Shown here piece after piece: positions 1-6,497 of a DNA stretch of 13,141 bases. The position numbers and the translations under genes were made by a program. Source of the stretch: Pseudomonadota bacterium (GTDB lineage Bacteria; Pseudomonadota; Gammaproteobacteria; Burkholderiales; Burkholderiaceae_D); NCBI GenBank assembly GCA_023391395.1, contig JAEWBA010000349.1, positions 1 to 13,141 on the forward strand, read 5' to 3'. The notes under the pieces were generated by a model. That model worked only from the letters and a program-made list of their open reading frames with translations, did no database searches and had not been told where the DNA came from. Each line of letters opens with the position of its first letter. Within the stretch, counting starts at the first letter, position 1.

Positions 1-972
1 GAATTCATCTCGATCTACCAGGCAGCCGAGGGCGATCTGCGCGAGTTGCTGGCGGTGCCGGTCAATTACCGGATCCTGTTCCTGCAAGGCGGCGGCATCG
101 GCGAAAACGCCATCATCCCGATGAACCTGGTCGGCAGGAAGGCACAGCCCGCAACCGTCGATTTCATTCACACCGGATCCTGGTCGGGCAAGTCGATCAA
201 GGAGGCGCAGAAGTATTGCACGGTCAATGTTGCCGCCTCCTCCCAGGACAGCAAGTTCCACACGATTCCGCCGCGCGACACCTGGAAGCTGTCACGCGAC
301 GCGGCCTATGTCCATGTCTGCACCAACGAGACCATAGACGGCGTCGAATTCCAGTACACGCCGGACATTGCCGCCGATACCGGCGGCGCGCCTCTGGTGG
401 CTGACATGTCCTCGCACATCCTGTCGCGCGTCATCGATGTCTCGAAGTACGGCGTGATCTTCGGCGGCGCGCAAAAGAATATCGGCCCGGCCGGCGTGAC
501 GGTGGTGATCGTGCGTGAAGACCTGATTGGCCACGCTCTGTCGATCTGCCCGTCCGCCTTCGACTGGAAACTGGTGGCCGAGAATGACTCGATGTACAAC
601 ACGCCTCCTACCTATGCGATCTATATCGCCGGTCTGGTGTTTCAGTGGCTGAAGCGGCAGGGCGGTGTGGCGGCCATGGAACAGCGCAATATTGCGAAAG
701 CCGCGCTGTTGTACGACTATCTGGATTCAACCGGTTTCTACGAGAACCGTATCGCCAAGGACTGCCGCTCGCGCATGAACGTGCCATTTTTCCTGCGCGA
801 CGAATCGCTGAACGAGACTTTCCTTGCGGGCGCCAAGGAGCGCGGCCTGCTGCAGCTTAAGGGGCACAAGTCGGTCGGCGGCATGCGGGCGTCGATTTAC
901 AACGCCATGCCGATGGAAGGCGTGCAGGCCCTGGTCGATTACCTGAAGGATTTCGAGAAAAAGCATGGATGA
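1..972 (+). CDS. serC: Phosphoserine aminotransferase, 5'-truncated by the window edge
   Basis: PLP-dependent enzyme converting 3-phosphohydroxypyruvate and glutamate to phosphoserine (serine synthesis); it can also serve pyridoxal phosphate synthesis. The frame is open from base 1 to the TGA at 970-972, giving 323 residues. The family is about 360 residues long, so roughly 40 N-terminal residues lie upstream and the true start is not visible. The first residues, [17 protein letters not shown], match the conserved KEF...DLRxLL stretch of SerC. QGGG at window residues 29-32 is the phosphate/cofactor loop. The Schiff-base lysine sits in [11 protein letters not shown], codon 475-477. The C-terminus keeps the [20 protein letters not shown] block that binds substrate phosphate. 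It heads the aromatic cluster, as is usual in Burkholderiales and pseudomonads. An ORF starting at the internal TTG at 46 would be an artefact of the cut. Identification is secure. Confidence 0.97.
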   Translation, partial: EFISIYQAAEGDLRELLAVPVNYRILFLQGGGIGENAIIPMNLVGRKAQPATVDFIHTGSWSGKSIKEAQKYCTVNVAASSQDSKFHTIPPRDTWKLSRDAAYVHVCTNETIDGVEFQYTPDIAADTGGAPLVADMSSHILSRVIDVSKYGVIFGGAQKNIGPAGVTVVIVREDLIGHALSICPSAFDWKLVAENDSMYNTPPTYAIYIAGLVFQWLKRQGGVAAMEQRNIAKAALLYDYLDSTGFYENRIAKDCRSRMNVPFFLRDESLNETFLAGAKERGLLQLKGHKSVGGMRASIYNAMPMEGVQALVDYLKDFEKKHG

Positions 973-1129
973 GCATGGTGTTTCGCAGCGCGTGCGCTGC
1001 GCCATGCCAACCGGAGCGGCCTGCGAGCCGCGACGTGGAGGGACGGGAGGGCGCTTATGCAGGCGCGTAGCGGCAAGCTTCCCGTCCCGGCCTTTCCTTG
1101 AAGGGGAAGGAGAGGAGTGACGGCGCAAT
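973..1129 (+). promoter_or_regulatory. Structured serC-pheA intergenic leader with successive hairpins
   Basis: This 157-nt gap holds four inverted repeats in a row. (1) 973-1007: GCATGG pairs with CCATGC and CGCAGCGC with GCGCTGCG, with a 5-nt bulge and a 2-nt loop, beginning directly after the serC stop. (2) GCGGC 1016-1020 pairs with GCCGC 1027-1031. (3) 1040-1050 pairs with 1078-1088 over 11 bp including one G-U. (4) CCTTTCC 1091-1097 pairs with GGGAAGG 1104-1110, abutting the purine-rich ribosome-binding region before pheA. None is followed by a U-run, so they are not canonical terminators. A 14-codon ORF (1057-1101) preceded by GGGAGG lies inside. The structure could be an mRNA processing or stability element, an attenuator, or a dispersed intergenic repeat; which one is not decidable here. 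Confidence 0.45.
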
Positions 1130-2206
1130 ATGACAACGGACGACAAACTCAAACCCCTGCGTAAGCAGATCGATGCGATCGACGCGCAGATTCTGGAACT
1201 CCTCAATCAGCGCGCGCGCATTGCGCAGCAGGTCGGACACGTCAAGGCGGAAACCAACGCGCCGGTATTCCGTCCCGAACGCGAGGCGCAGGTCCTGCGC
1301 GGTGTCGGCGAGCGCAACCCCGGTCCGCTGGCCGGCGCGGATGTGCAAACCATCTTCCGCGAGATCATGTCTTCCTGCCGGGCGCTGGAGCGGCGCGTCA
1401 ATGTTGCCTATCTCGGGCCGGCCGGCACCTTCAGCGAACAGGCGGTGTACCAGCAATTCGGCCATGCCGTCCAGACCGAGCCCTGCATCTCCATCGACGA
1501 AGTGTTCCGCGCCACCGAGGCCGGAACCGCCGATTTCGGAGTGGTTCCGGTGGAAAATTCCACCGAAGGCGCAATCAACCGCACCTTGGACCTGCTGCTG
1601 CAGACTTCGCTTTCCATCAGCGGCGAAGTGTCGATTCCGGTGCATCACAGCCTGATGACCAAGACCGGCACGATGGCGGGTGTGACGCGGATTTGCGCGC
1701 ATTCGCAAGCCTTGGCGCAATGCCAGGTCTGGCTGAATCAGCACTATCCAGAGATTGAACGGCAGGCAGTGGCCTCCAATGGCGAAGCCGCGCGCCTTGC
1801 CAGCGAAGATCCGACGGTGGCGGCCATCGCCGGCGAGATCGCCGGTCAGAAATACGGCTTGGCCGTGGTCAGCGCGCACATCCAGGACGACCCGCACAAC
1901 CGCACGCGCTTTGCTGTCATCGGCCGCCTGCAGCCAGGCCCCAGCGGCAAGGATCAAACCTCGCTGGTGCTGGCCGTGCCCAACCGCGCCGGCGCAGTCT
2001 ATAACCTGCTAGCGCCGCTCGCCCGCCATGGCGTATCGATGACCCGCTTCGAGTCGCGTCCCGCGCGCCTGGGGACCTGGGAGTACTACTTCTATGTCGA
2101 TGTCGAGGGGCATGCGAAGGATGACAAGGTCGCTCTCGCGCTTGCGGAATTGCAGACGCAAGCCGCTTTCTTCAAGCTGCTGGGTTCCTACCCCTTCAGT
2201 GCCTGA
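1130..2206 (+). CDS. pheA: Bifunctional chorismate mutase / prephenate dehydratase (P-protein)
   Basis: Cytoplasmic two-step enzyme turning chorismate into prephenate and then phenylpyruvate, the branch to phenylalanine. It has 358 residues, a usual P-protein length. The AroQ chorismate mutase domain spans about 5-88, with Arg11, Arg28, Lys39, Arg51 and Glu52 at positions matching the E. coli active-site numbering. The prephenate dehydratase domain spans about 92-270, with YLGPAGTFSEQA, VVPVENSTEGAIN and the catalytic TRF motif at 259-261. A C-terminal ACT domain (about 274-350) carries ESRP at 308-311, the signature linked to phenylalanine feedback inhibition. The ATG at 1130 is preceded by AAGGAGAGGAG (1107-1117), a strong but rather distant ribosome-binding region. 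It lies 157 nt after serC and before hisC. A terminator-like hairpin follows the stop. No truncation or missing motif is seen. Confidence 0.97.
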   Translation: MTTDDKLKPLRKQIDAIDAQILELLNQRARIAQQVGHVKAETNAPVFRPEREAQVLRGVGERNPGPLAGADVQTIFREIMSSCRALERRVNVAYLGPAGTFSEQAVYQQFGHAVQTEPCISIDEVFRATEAGTADFGVVPVENSTEGAINRTLDLLLQTSLSISGEVSIPVHHSLMTKTGTMAGVTRICAHSQALAQCQVWLNQHYPEIERQAVASNGEAARLASEDPTVAAIAGEIAGQKYGLAVVSAHIQDDPHNRTRFAVIGRLQPGPSGKDQTSLVLAVPNRAGAVYNLLAPLARHGVSMTRFESRPARLGTWEYYFYVDVEGHAKDDKVALALAELQTQAAFFKLLGSYPFSA

Positions 2207-2231
2207 GGCGAATTCGCAGGAAGCGGATGTT

Positions 2232-2271
2232 TTGCCGCGCCATGTATATCTGCAGAGGCGCGGCGGTTTTT
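2232..2271 (+). terminator. Probable intrinsic terminator between pheA and hisC
   Basis: GCCGCGCC (2234-2241) pairs perfectly with GGCGCGGC (2257-2264) around a 15-nt loop. Two U-G pairs (2232-2233 with 2265-2266) can extend the stem so that it runs directly into TTTTT (2267-2271). This has the form of a Rho-independent terminator on the + strand, although the loop is long and the U-run short. It would reduce read-through from serC-pheA into hisC, or act as an attenuator. Confidence 0.55.
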
Positions 2272-2288
2272 AGTTATTGGGATTCATC

Positions 2289-3395
2289 ATGTCTAATCAA
2301 TTCGGCCCCGAATACATTCGCGCCATCGCCCCTTACCAGGGCGGCAAGCCGATCGGGGAAGTGGCCCGCGAATTCGGGCTCGACGAAGCCAAGATCGTCA
2401 AGCTCGCCTCCAATGAAAACCCCTTGGGCATGCCCGAGTCGGCACGCAAGGCCATGGAGGCGGCGGTATCCGAACTGGCCCGCTATCCGGACGGGAACGG
2501 CTTCGACTTGAAAGCCGCGATCGCGCGAAAGCACGATGTGCCGCAGGACTGGATCACTCTGGGCAACGGCAGCAACGACATCCTCGAGCTGGCGGCGCGC
2601 GCTTTTGTGCAGCAAGGCGAATCGACCGTGTTTGCCCAATATTCGTTTGCCGTATATCCGCTCGCGACCCAGGCGATCGGTGCGCGCGGCATCGTGGTGC
2701 CGGCCAAGAATTACGGGCACGATTTGGATGCAATGGCGCGCGCCATCGCGCCGGATACCAGGCTGGTCTTCATCGCCAACCCCAACAATCCGACCGGGAC
2801 CTTCGTATCGGCCGCGGAAATCGAGGCTTTCCTCAAGCAGGTTCCCGAGAGCGTGCTGGTGGTGCTGGACGAGGCCTACAACGAATATCTCGCGCCGGAA
2901 CTGCAATACGATTCCATCGCCTGGGTCCGCTCATTCCCCAACCTGCTGGTGTCGCGCACCATGTCCAAGGCATACGGCCTGGCCGGTCTGCGCGTCGGGT
3001 ATGGGATCGCGCAGGCGCCGGTCACGGACCTGCTCAATCGCGTGCGCCAGCCCTTCAACGTGAATTCGCTGGCCCAGGCGGCCGCGATCGCTGCGCTGGA
3101 CGACCAGGCCTTTCTGCAAAACAGCGCCCGGGTGAATGCCGAAGGCTATCGCCAGTTGACCGAGGCGTTCGGTGCGATGGGGCTGGAATATGTGCCTTCC
3201 TACGGCAATTTCGTTCTCGTCAAGGTGGGCGACGACGATCAGGCCGGCAACCGCATCAACCTAGCCTTGCTCAAGCAGGGGGTGATCGTGCGCCCGGTCG
3301 GCGGCTACGGCCTGCCGCATTGGCTGCGCGTGACCATCGGCTTGCCGGAGGAAAATGCCGCCTTCCTCGCCGCCCTGAAAAAAGCCTTGGCTTGA
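2289..3395 (+). CDS. hisC: Histidinol-phosphate / aromatic aminotransferase (HisC family)
   Basis: Fold-type I PLP aminotransferase of 368 residues. Visible motifs are SNENPLG (41-47), RYPDGNG (65-71), NGSNDILEL (93-101), NPNNPTG (164-170), DEAYNEY (194-200) and SRTMSKAYGLAGLRVGYG, with the Schiff-base Lys227 and Arg235. A C-terminal substrate-carboxylate arginine lies in HWLRVTIG (Arg347). The family transaminates histidinol phosphate, and many members also accept aromatic keto acids. Its place between pheA and tyrA, away from any his gene in the window, suggests a main job in phenylalanine/tyrosine synthesis (phenylpyruvate, 4-hydroxyphenylpyruvate or prephenate), with a second hisC likely in a his operon; that is inference. 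I chose the ATG at 2289 (MSNQFGPEY) over an in-frame TTG at 2277, which lies just after the terminator-like element. No strong Shine-Dalgarno is visible. Confidence 0.93.
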   Translation: MSNQFGPEYIRAIAPYQGGKPIGEVAREFGLDEAKIVKLASNENPLGMPESARKAMEAAVSELARYPDGNGFDLKAAIARKHDVPQDWITLGNGSNDILELAARAFVQQGESTVFAQYSFAVYPLATQAIGARGIVVPAKNYGHDLDAMARAIAPDTRLVFIANPNNPTGTFVSAAEIEAFLKQVPESVLVVLDEAYNEYLAPELQYDSIAWVRSFPNLLVSRTMSKAYGLAGLRVGYGIAQAPVTDLLNRVRQPFNVNSLAQAAAIAALDDQAFLQNSARVNAEGYRQLTEAFGAMGLEYVPSYGNFVLVKVGDDDQAGNRINLALLKQGVIVRPVGGYGLPHWLRVTIGLPEENAAFLAALKKALA

Positions 3396-3414
3396 ACCGT
3401 CGTGCGAGTGTGAC

Positions 3415-4314
3415 GTGTTGAAGAAGATCACCATTTTCGGAGTCGGCCTGATAGGCGGCTCGTTTGCCCTGGCGCTCAGGAAGGCCGGCGCGGTGGACCG
3501 CATTGTCGGTGTCGGCCGCAGCCCGGCGTCGCTCGAACGCGCGCGGGAACTCGGCATCGTGGACACAATCACTACCTCGGTTGCCGAAGCCGTCCGGGAT
3601 GCGGACCTGATCCTGGTTGCGGCGCCGGTGGCGCAGACGGCGTCCATCCTGGCGGCGATCAAGCCGCACCTGCAGGAAGGCACGGTCGTCACGGATGCCG
3701 GCAGCACCAAGACCGACGTCGTATTGGCGGCGCGTGAAGCGCTGGGAGAGAAGATCGCCCAATTCGTGCCGGGTCACCCGATTGCCGGGCGCGAGGCGAA
3801 CGGACCGGACGCCGCCATTCCCGATTTGTATGTGGGCAAGTAAGTGGTGTTGACCGCCTTGCCGGAAAACCGGCCGGAAGATGTCGAGCGCGTCAGCCAT
3901 GCCTGGCGGCTGTGCGGCGCGCTGATTCACCGGCTGAGTGCGGAAGAGCACGATCGCGTATTTGCCGCGGTCAGCCATCTGCCGCATCTGCTGGCGTATG
4001 CGCTGGTCGACGATATTGCCGGCAAGCCGCATGCCGATCTCCTATTCCAGTATGCTGCGAGCGGCTTTCGCGACTTCACCCGAATTGCCGGCTCTTCTCC
4101 GGAAATGTGGCGCGATATCGCCCTGGCCAATCGCGCAGCTTTGCTTGAGGAGCTGGATGCCTATATGGCGCAACTGACACGCCTGCGCGCCACGCTCGCA
4201 GCAGGCGATGGCGCCGGACTGGAAGCGATATTCGCCAATGCGCGTCAGGCGCGCCAGAACTGGATGCGTACCATTGAAGCCGCCGAACGGCAAAACCTGC
4301 AAGGCGGCGACTAG
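3415..4314 (+). pseudogene. tyrA: Prephenate dehydrogenase interrupted by an in-frame TAA
   Basis: TyrA oxidatively decarboxylates prephenate to 4-hydroxyphenylpyruvate with NAD(P), the tyrosine branch. The N-terminal part (GTG at 3415, 142 residues) has the Rossmann GVGLIGG at 9-15, DAGSTK, and HPIAGREANG with the catalytic-type His121. It ends at TAA 3841-3843 directly after LYVGK. The same frame resumes at once with [10 protein letters not shown] and runs 156 residues to TAG 4312-4314, carrying [20 protein letters not shown] and the substrate-binding [10 protein letters not shown] block. Joined length is about 299 codons, normal for the family, and the stop replaces a residue in the conserved VGK-x-VVLT strand. 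A single change from AAA (or GAA, CAA) would explain it. Either a recent nonsense mutation or a base-call error is possible. There is no other decay. The start is non-ATG (GTG 3415 or TTG 3418) with a poor ribosome-binding site, 19 nt after hisC. Confidence 0.85.
3844..4314 (+). CDS. C-terminal TyrA fragment, possible GTG re-initiation
   Basis: This is the 3' part of the interrupted prephenate dehydrogenase, 156 residues if translation restarts at the GTG immediately after the TAA. It contains the last strand of the nucleotide-binding fold and the helical dimerisation/substrate domain. Termination-reinitiation at an adjacent GTG is mechanically possible, but no Shine-Dalgarno is evident. The cut falls inside the Rossmann fold, separating the catalytic histidine from the substrate-binding arginine region, so a working enzyme would need the two pieces to reassemble. 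I list it because a gene caller would probably report it; I doubt it is an independent gene. Confidence 0.3.
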   Translation: MVLTALPENRPEDVERVSHAWRLCGALIHRLSAEEHDRVFAAVSHLPHLLAYALVDDIAGKPHADLLFQYAASGFRDFTRIAGSSPEMWRDIALANRAALLEELDAYMAQLTRLRATLAAGDGAGLEAIFANARQARQNWMRTIEAAERQNLQGGD

Positions 4315-4318
4315 ACCT

Positions 4319-5644
4319 ATGAAACATTATCCGAATCACCTCGATCTGCGGCCGGCATTGTCCGCCCAAGGCACGGCGCGTTTGCCGGGATCGAAGAGCA
4401 TTTCCAATCGCATTCTCCTGCTATCCGCGCTGGCACAAGGCACGACTGACATTGTCGACTTGCTGGCGTCCGATGACACCCATGTCATGCTGATGGCGCT
4501 GCAAAAGCTTGGCATCCGCTGGCAGCAGCACGGAGCGACGCAGAACTACACAGTGCATGGGACGGCCGGCGTTCTGCCCGTGCATCAGGCCGACCTGTTC
4601 ATGGGCAATGCCGGGACCGCCATCCGGCCGCTGACGGCGGCACTTGCAGTGCTGGGCGGGGACTATACGCTGCATGGCGTGGCTCGCATGCATGAGCGTC
4701 CGATCGGCGATCTGGTGGATGCGCTGAACGCCATCGGGGCGCGGATTTCCTACACTGGCCAGCCCGGTTATCCGCCCCTGCACATCCAGCGAGGACATAT
4801 CGATGCTCAGCGTCTGCGGGTGCGCGGCAATGTCTCGAGCCAGTTCCTCACTGCCTTGCTGATGGTCGCGCCCCTGATGGCGCGCGAACAAGCTGTCACG
4901 ATCGAGGTGGTGGGCGAACTCATTTCCAAACCCTATATCGAGATCACGCTGAACCTGATGCGCCGTTTCGGCGTCGAGGTCGAGCGCGAGGACTGGCAGG
5001 CGTTCACGATTCCTCCCGGGCAGCGTTATGCCAGCCCCGGCACGGTGCATGTCGAAGGCGATGCTTCGTCGGCCTCTTATTTCCTGGCCGCCGGCGCCAT
5101 CGCCAAGGGACCGGTGCGGGTGGAAGGCGTGGGACGCGACAGCATCCAGGGCGATGTGCGTTTCGTGGAAGCGCTCGAGCAGATGGGCGCCCGCGTGAGC
5201 CTGGGCGATAACTGGATAGAGGCAAGCTCGGGCGGCATCCTGAAGGCGATCGATGCCGATTTCAACCATATTCCGGACGCGGCGATGACGATTGCCGTCG
5301 CCGCCCTGTATGCGGACGGGCCGAGCATACTGCGCAATATCGGCAGTTGGCGCGTCAAGGAAACCGACCGGATTGCCGCGATGGCGACCGAACTGCGCAA
5401 GCTCGGCGCCGAAGTCGAGGAGGGGGCAGATTTCCTGCGCGTGACACCGCCCGCCGAAATCAGGGCCGCTGCCATCGATACCTATGACGACCACCGCATG
5501 GCCATGTGTTTCTCGCTGGCTTCACTGGATGGCGCTGCGCGCAAGGGCAATACCATCCGCATCAATGATCCGAAATGCGTGGCCAAGACCTTTCCGGATT
5601 ACTTCGATGCGTTCGCGCGCATTACCCACGGCACATTGACCTGA
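4319..5644 (+). CDS. aroA: 3-phosphoshikimate 1-carboxyvinyltransferase (EPSP synthase), class I type
   Basis: Sixth step of the shikimate pathway: shikimate-3-phosphate plus PEP gives EPSP, the direct precursor of chorismate. It has 441 residues, near the usual 427-445. Motifs in order are [10 protein letters not shown] (Lys26), [10 protein letters not shown] (96-105), [48 protein letters not shown] (catalytic-type Asp320), WRVKETDRI (Lys347, Glu348) and YDDHRMAM. The GNAGTAxRPL loop keeps the Thr and Pro of glyphosate-sensitive class I enzymes. The ATG at 4319 lies 4 nt after the tyrA stop, and AAGGCGG in the tyrA tail may serve as its ribosome-binding site, implying coupling to tyrA translation. 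An in-frame start at 4208 would add 37 residues inside tyrA that do not resemble the family, so I rejected it. Confidence 0.96.
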   Translation: MKHYPNHLDLRPALSAQGTARLPGSKSISNRILLLSALAQGTTDIVDLLASDDTHVMLMALQKLGIRWQQHGATQNYTVHGTAGVLPVHQADLFMGNAGTAIRPLTAALAVLGGDYTLHGVARMHERPIGDLVDALNAIGARISYTGQPGYPPLHIQRGHIDAQRLRVRGNVSSQFLTALLMVAPLMAREQAVTIEVVGELISKPYIEITLNLMRRFGVEVEREDWQAFTIPPGQRYASPGTVHVEGDASSASYFLAAGAIAKGPVRVEGVGRDSIQGDVRFVEALEQMGARVSLGDNWIEASSGGILKAIDADFNHIPDAAMTIAVAALYADGPSILRNIGSWRVKETDRIAAMATELRKLGAEVEEGADFLRVTPPAEIRAAAIDTYDDHRMAMCFSLASLDGAARKGNTIRINDPKCVAKTFPDYFDAFARITHGTLT

Positions 5645-5671
5645 TGGGCGCGCCGCCAAGGATTGCCGACG

Positions 5672-6346
5672 ATGAATATGCCTAACGTTCCCGTCATCGC
5701 CATAGACGGTCCCACCGCATCAGGAAAGGGGACGGTGGCGCACCGGGTTGCCACTCGTCTCGGCTTCCATTACCTGGACTCCGGAGCGCTGTACCGCCTG
5801 ACCGCCTTGTCGGCCCTGCGCCACCAGACGCCGCTGAACGACGAGCATGCGCTGGCCAAGCTGGCGGAAAAGTTGCCGCTCCGGTTCACGGGCGACGAGA
5901 TCTGGCTCGGTAGTGAAAATGTCTCGCTTGCCATTCGCGCCGAGGAAGTCGGCAATACCGCCTCGCGCATTGCGGCCTTGCCGGCGGTGCGGCATGCGCT
6001 GACAGGATTGCAATTGAGCTTTCGCAAGTCGCCCGGGCTGGTGGCCGACGGCCGCGATATGGGCTCGGTGGTGTTCCCGCGCGCCCTGCTGAAGGTGTTC
6101 CTTACCGCAAGTGTCGAGAAGCGCGCCGAACGGCGTTATAAGCAATTGATTGAAAAGGGTTTTCCTGCTAATATGGACGACCTTCTCAAGGATTTGAGAG
6201 AGCGGGATGAGCGCGACTCCAATCGTGCCGTCGCGCCGCTGAAGCCTGCGGAAGGAGCATGTTTGCTGGATACCTCCGAGATGACGGCCGATGAGGCGGT
6301 CGAGCAGGTACTCCGCTGGTATGCGGTGGCGAAAAAGCAGGCCTGA
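5672..6346 (+). CDS. cmk: Cytidylate kinase
   Basis: Phosphorylates CMP and dCMP to the diphosphates using ATP (pyrimidine salvage and nucleotide recycling). It has 224 residues from the ATG at 5672, a typical bacterial Cmk length. The P-loop is GPTASGKGT (13-21). The nucleoside-binding YLDSGALYR is at 34-42. [11 protein letters not shown] begins at 126, and the LID-type [15 protein letters not shown], rich in arginines, follows. [13 protein letters not shown] near the end is also typical. AAGGA at 5658-5662 lies 9 nt before the ATG at 5672, supporting that start over the TTG at 5663; a second ATG at 5678 is possible. It starts 27 nt after aroA and precedes rpsA, the widely conserved cmk-rpsA pairing. 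Its 3' end carries an AT-rich promoter-like stretch. Confidence 0.95.
   Translation: MNMPNVPVIAIDGPTASGKGTVAHRVATRLGFHYLDSGALYRLTALSALRHQTPLNDEHALAKLAEKLPLRFTGDEIWLGSENVSLAIRAEEVGNTASRIAALPAVRHALTGLQLSFRKSPGLVADGRDMGSVVFPRALLKVFLTASVEKRAERRYKQLIEKGFPANMDDLLKDLRERDERDSNRAVAPLKPAEGACLLDTSEMTADEAVEQVLRWYAVAKKQA
6146..6174 (+). promoter_or_regulatory. Candidate sigma70 promoter inside cmk, facing rpsA
   Basis: TTGATT (6146-6151), a 17-nt spacer, then TAATAT (6169-6174) with an upstream TG at 6166-6167 giving an extended -10. The stretch is clearly AT-rich against its GC-rich surroundings. Transcription would begin near 6181 and give rpsA a leader of about 315 nt. In E. coli rpsA is known to have promoters within and after cmk, so the location is sensible. 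No promoter has been shown here, and AT-rich codons alone could produce the match. Confidence 0.4.
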
Positions 6347-6497
6347 GGCCTGTCGCCCATGGAGTTCTTGTAGTGCTCAGCAGTGCGATGATGGTGCCCG
6401 GATCGGCGCAAGGCTTGTCCGGGTGTTGATGAACCTGACCCAACATTGATCGCCAATCAGAAACGCGTTCGATGCTGGCCAACCCTGTTTTTTATCT
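6347..6497 (+). promoter_or_regulatory. rpsA 5' leader with hairpin and U-rich, SD-less start region
   Basis: This 151-nt gap between cmk and rpsA has no terminator. CCCGGA (6397-6402) pairs with TCCGGG (6418-6423) around a 15-nt loop. The 25 bases before the ATG contain no Shine-Dalgarno-like purine run; instead they hold a pyrimidine-rich tract, CTGTTTTTTATCT. E. coli rpsA is known to start from a structured leader with a very weak Shine-Dalgarno and to be repressed by free S1. A similar autoregulated start is a reasonable inference here. Confidence 0.45.

Noticed and set aside
1..6. GAATTC at the first base, suggesting a cloning boundary
   Set aside because: The same hexamer occurs within the window (for example near 348 and 2210) and here encodes the conserved Glu-Phe of SerC, so its position may be chance. 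It has no biological meaning.
973..1129. A phenylalanine leader-peptide attenuator before pheA
   Set aside because: The only well-placed short ORF has a single Phe codon, and no hairpin is followed by a T-run, so the classical attenuation layout is absent.
1055..1957. A 300-codon minus-strand open frame over pheA
   Set aside because: It is fully antisense to pheA, whose domains and catalytic residues are intact; the translation has no domain signature.
4208..4318. A 37-codon upstream extension of aroA
   Set aside because: It overlaps conserved tyrA coding sequence in another frame and the added residues do not resemble EPSP synthases; the ATG at 4319 fits the family.
4421..5494. A 357-codon minus-strand open frame over aroA
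   Set aside because: It is antisense to an intact aroA and is explained by codon bias.
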